Positions 63,046-64,000 of a DNA stretch of 64,000 nucleotides are shown piece after piece. The stretch lies in assembly GCA_011799875.1 (NCBI GenBank), contig CM022299.1:350592526-350656525 (forward strand), in the 5' to 3' direction. The DNA comes from Thinopyrum elongatum. Its lineage: Eukaryota > Streptophyta > Magnoliopsida > Poales > Poaceae. Position 1 is the stretch's first letter, and each line of letters starts with the position of its first letter. Both the position numbers and the translations under genes were made by a program. The notes under the pieces are model-generated. The model saw only the letters and a list, made by a program, of their open reading frames with translations, ran no database searches and was not told the origin of the DNA.

Positions 63046-64000
63046 TTATGCGGCACATTTTGACAGATGATCAGCGATGCTGTTTTCCGCATGTGGCACG
63101 TGCTCAGTTTGCAATCCATCAAAATGCTCCTTCAGCTTCCTCACTTCCTCTACATATGCCTCCATTAACGGACTCTGGTAATCCTTGTTTACTTGTCTCA
63201 CTACGAGCTGCGAGTCTCCACGAATGATCAACTTCTTAATTCCCAATTCCGTTGCAATTCTGAGCCCGGCAAGGAGCCCTTCATATTCCGCAGTGTTGTT
63301 GGTGGCCTTCTCCCAGGGAAAATGCATTTGGATCACATATTTGAGGTGTTCTCTAGTAGGGGCAACAAGGAGCATGCCAGCCCCTGCGCCTTGTAGTGAG
63401 AAGGCACCGTCAAAATACATGATCCATTCTTGGGGTGTCTCCTTGCCGGGGATAACTGTTTCTGGTGTATCTTCATCTGGAGTAGGTGTCCATTCTGCAA
63501 TGAACTCCGCCAGTGCCCTACTCTGATCGGTTGAGGTACTCTCATACTTTAGACCAAAGCTTGACAACTCTAATGCCCATTCAACTATTCTACCGGTGGC
63601 CTCAGGGTTCCTCAGTATGCGTTGCAAAGAGAAACAAGTGACAACTGTGATCTCGTGGGCTTGGAAGTAGTGGCGCAGTTTCCTTGAGACCATGATGAGG
63701 CCGAAGATCAACTTTTGCACTCCAGAGTACCTTGACCTAGCCCCCTGCAACAGGGAGCTAACAAAGTACACCGGTCGCTGCATTACCTTTTTCTTTGTCA
63801 TGGTCTTGGGATTGCTTTCGTTACCCTGCTCTTCTTTCTCCTGATCTACACCCAACCTTGCCGTGACTGGTTCACTTCCTTCCTCGGGGAGGACAGTAGC
63901 TGCGGCTGCTCTTTCATCCACTTCCCGCTATGCCACCAGTGCTGCACTAACCACTTTATTGGTTGTCACTAAGTATAGCAGCAACGACTCTTGTGGTTTA
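63046..64000 (-). pseudogene. pol: RNase H and RT C-terminal part of Tat element B
   Basis: The minus-strand frame runs from the right edge. An in-frame TAG lies at 63928-63930 and a TAA at 63046-63048. It includes a QRPVYFVSSLLQGARSRYSG segment (RT connection), MYFDGAFSLQGAGAG (RNase H first Asp), NNTAEYEGLLAGL (Glu), GDSQLVVRQVN (Asp) and ENSIADHLSKCAA (last Asp). All four RNase H acidic positions look intact, unlike element A where a Gly beside the first Asp is Arg. Confidence 0.9.

Larger units (their letters stand above)
52055..64000 (-). mobile_element. Tat-lineage Gypsy element B, 5' part outside window, split by an Athila element
   Basis: On the minus strand the right part (62224-64000) carries RNase H and integrase. 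The left part (54683-54952) carries the integrase C-terminus. Then come an antisense region and the 3' LTR (52055-52640). The two pol parts align to 3975 onward and 3282-3535 of element A, so about 440 bases of integrase are missing at the site of the nested Athila element (54953-62223). RT, protease, gag and the 5' LTR would lie beyond 64000. At least three in-frame stops occur in the visible pol. Its LTR is shorter than that of A and only partly similar, so A and B are related families or subfamilies. Confidence 0.87.

Overview
The window is repeat-dominated plant nuclear DNA, almost certainly from a Triticeae grass (wheat, Aegilops or barley group). The evidence is a nest of large Gypsy and Copia LTR retrotransposons of Triticeae type, a CACTA terminus, Stowaway and Tourist/Harbinger MITEs, and an FBD-type F-box pseudogene. 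I see no bacterial-style operon, no rRNA or tRNA gene and no CRISPR. Every long open frame that I can assign belongs to a transposable element or to a decayed gene.

Left part (1-25.5 kb): a Tat-lineage Gypsy element (element A, minus strand) runs from beyond the left edge to 10572. It has gag, protease, RT, RNase H and integrase on the minus strand, and an intron-containing coiled-coil gene on the opposite strand between pol and the missing 3' LTR. It abuts the 3' end of a decayed multi-exon minus-strand gene (10808-25494). That gene has reiterated exons, a proline-rich exon, an exon resembling plant Ptta/En/Spm transposase-type domains and a coiled-coil-like last exon. One intron holds a complete 9.35 kb Copia element (14062-23415) with two LTRs, PBS, PPT and a perfect CATAG target duplication, but with three in-frame stops in gag-pol. 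Another intron holds a Tourist MITE (23868-24261, TSD TAA).

Middle part (25.5-43.3 kb): mostly non-coding, with a pyrimidine-rich tract, a MITE inside a MITE, a module present three times, a roughly 1 kb tandem duplication, several MITEs, an F-box pseudogene (37608-39330), a roughly 600 bp repeat family, and the end of a CACTA transposon with a dense sub-terminal TGTTCATC-type array that stops at 43271.

Right part (43.3-64 kb): pieces of Athila-lineage Gypsy elements (three LTRs starting TGATACGTCTCC, one LTR fragment of a second family), an LTR retrotransposon with an initiator-Met-type PBS, and a second Tat element (B, minus strand, 52055 to beyond the right edge). B has inserted into an Athila LTR and is itself split by a gag-protease-only Athila element (54953-62223). 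At that left junction a deletion removed about 0.44 kb of the Tat integrase and about 1.1 kb of the Athila 5' LTR.

No element here looks fully competent as it stands. Many breaks are TAG or TGA codons at positions where a methylated-cytosine transition on the coding strand would explain them. The best candidates for something not well described are the reiterated-exon gene and the promoter-bearing antisense genes of the Tat elements. Family names are given cautiously because no database could be searched.
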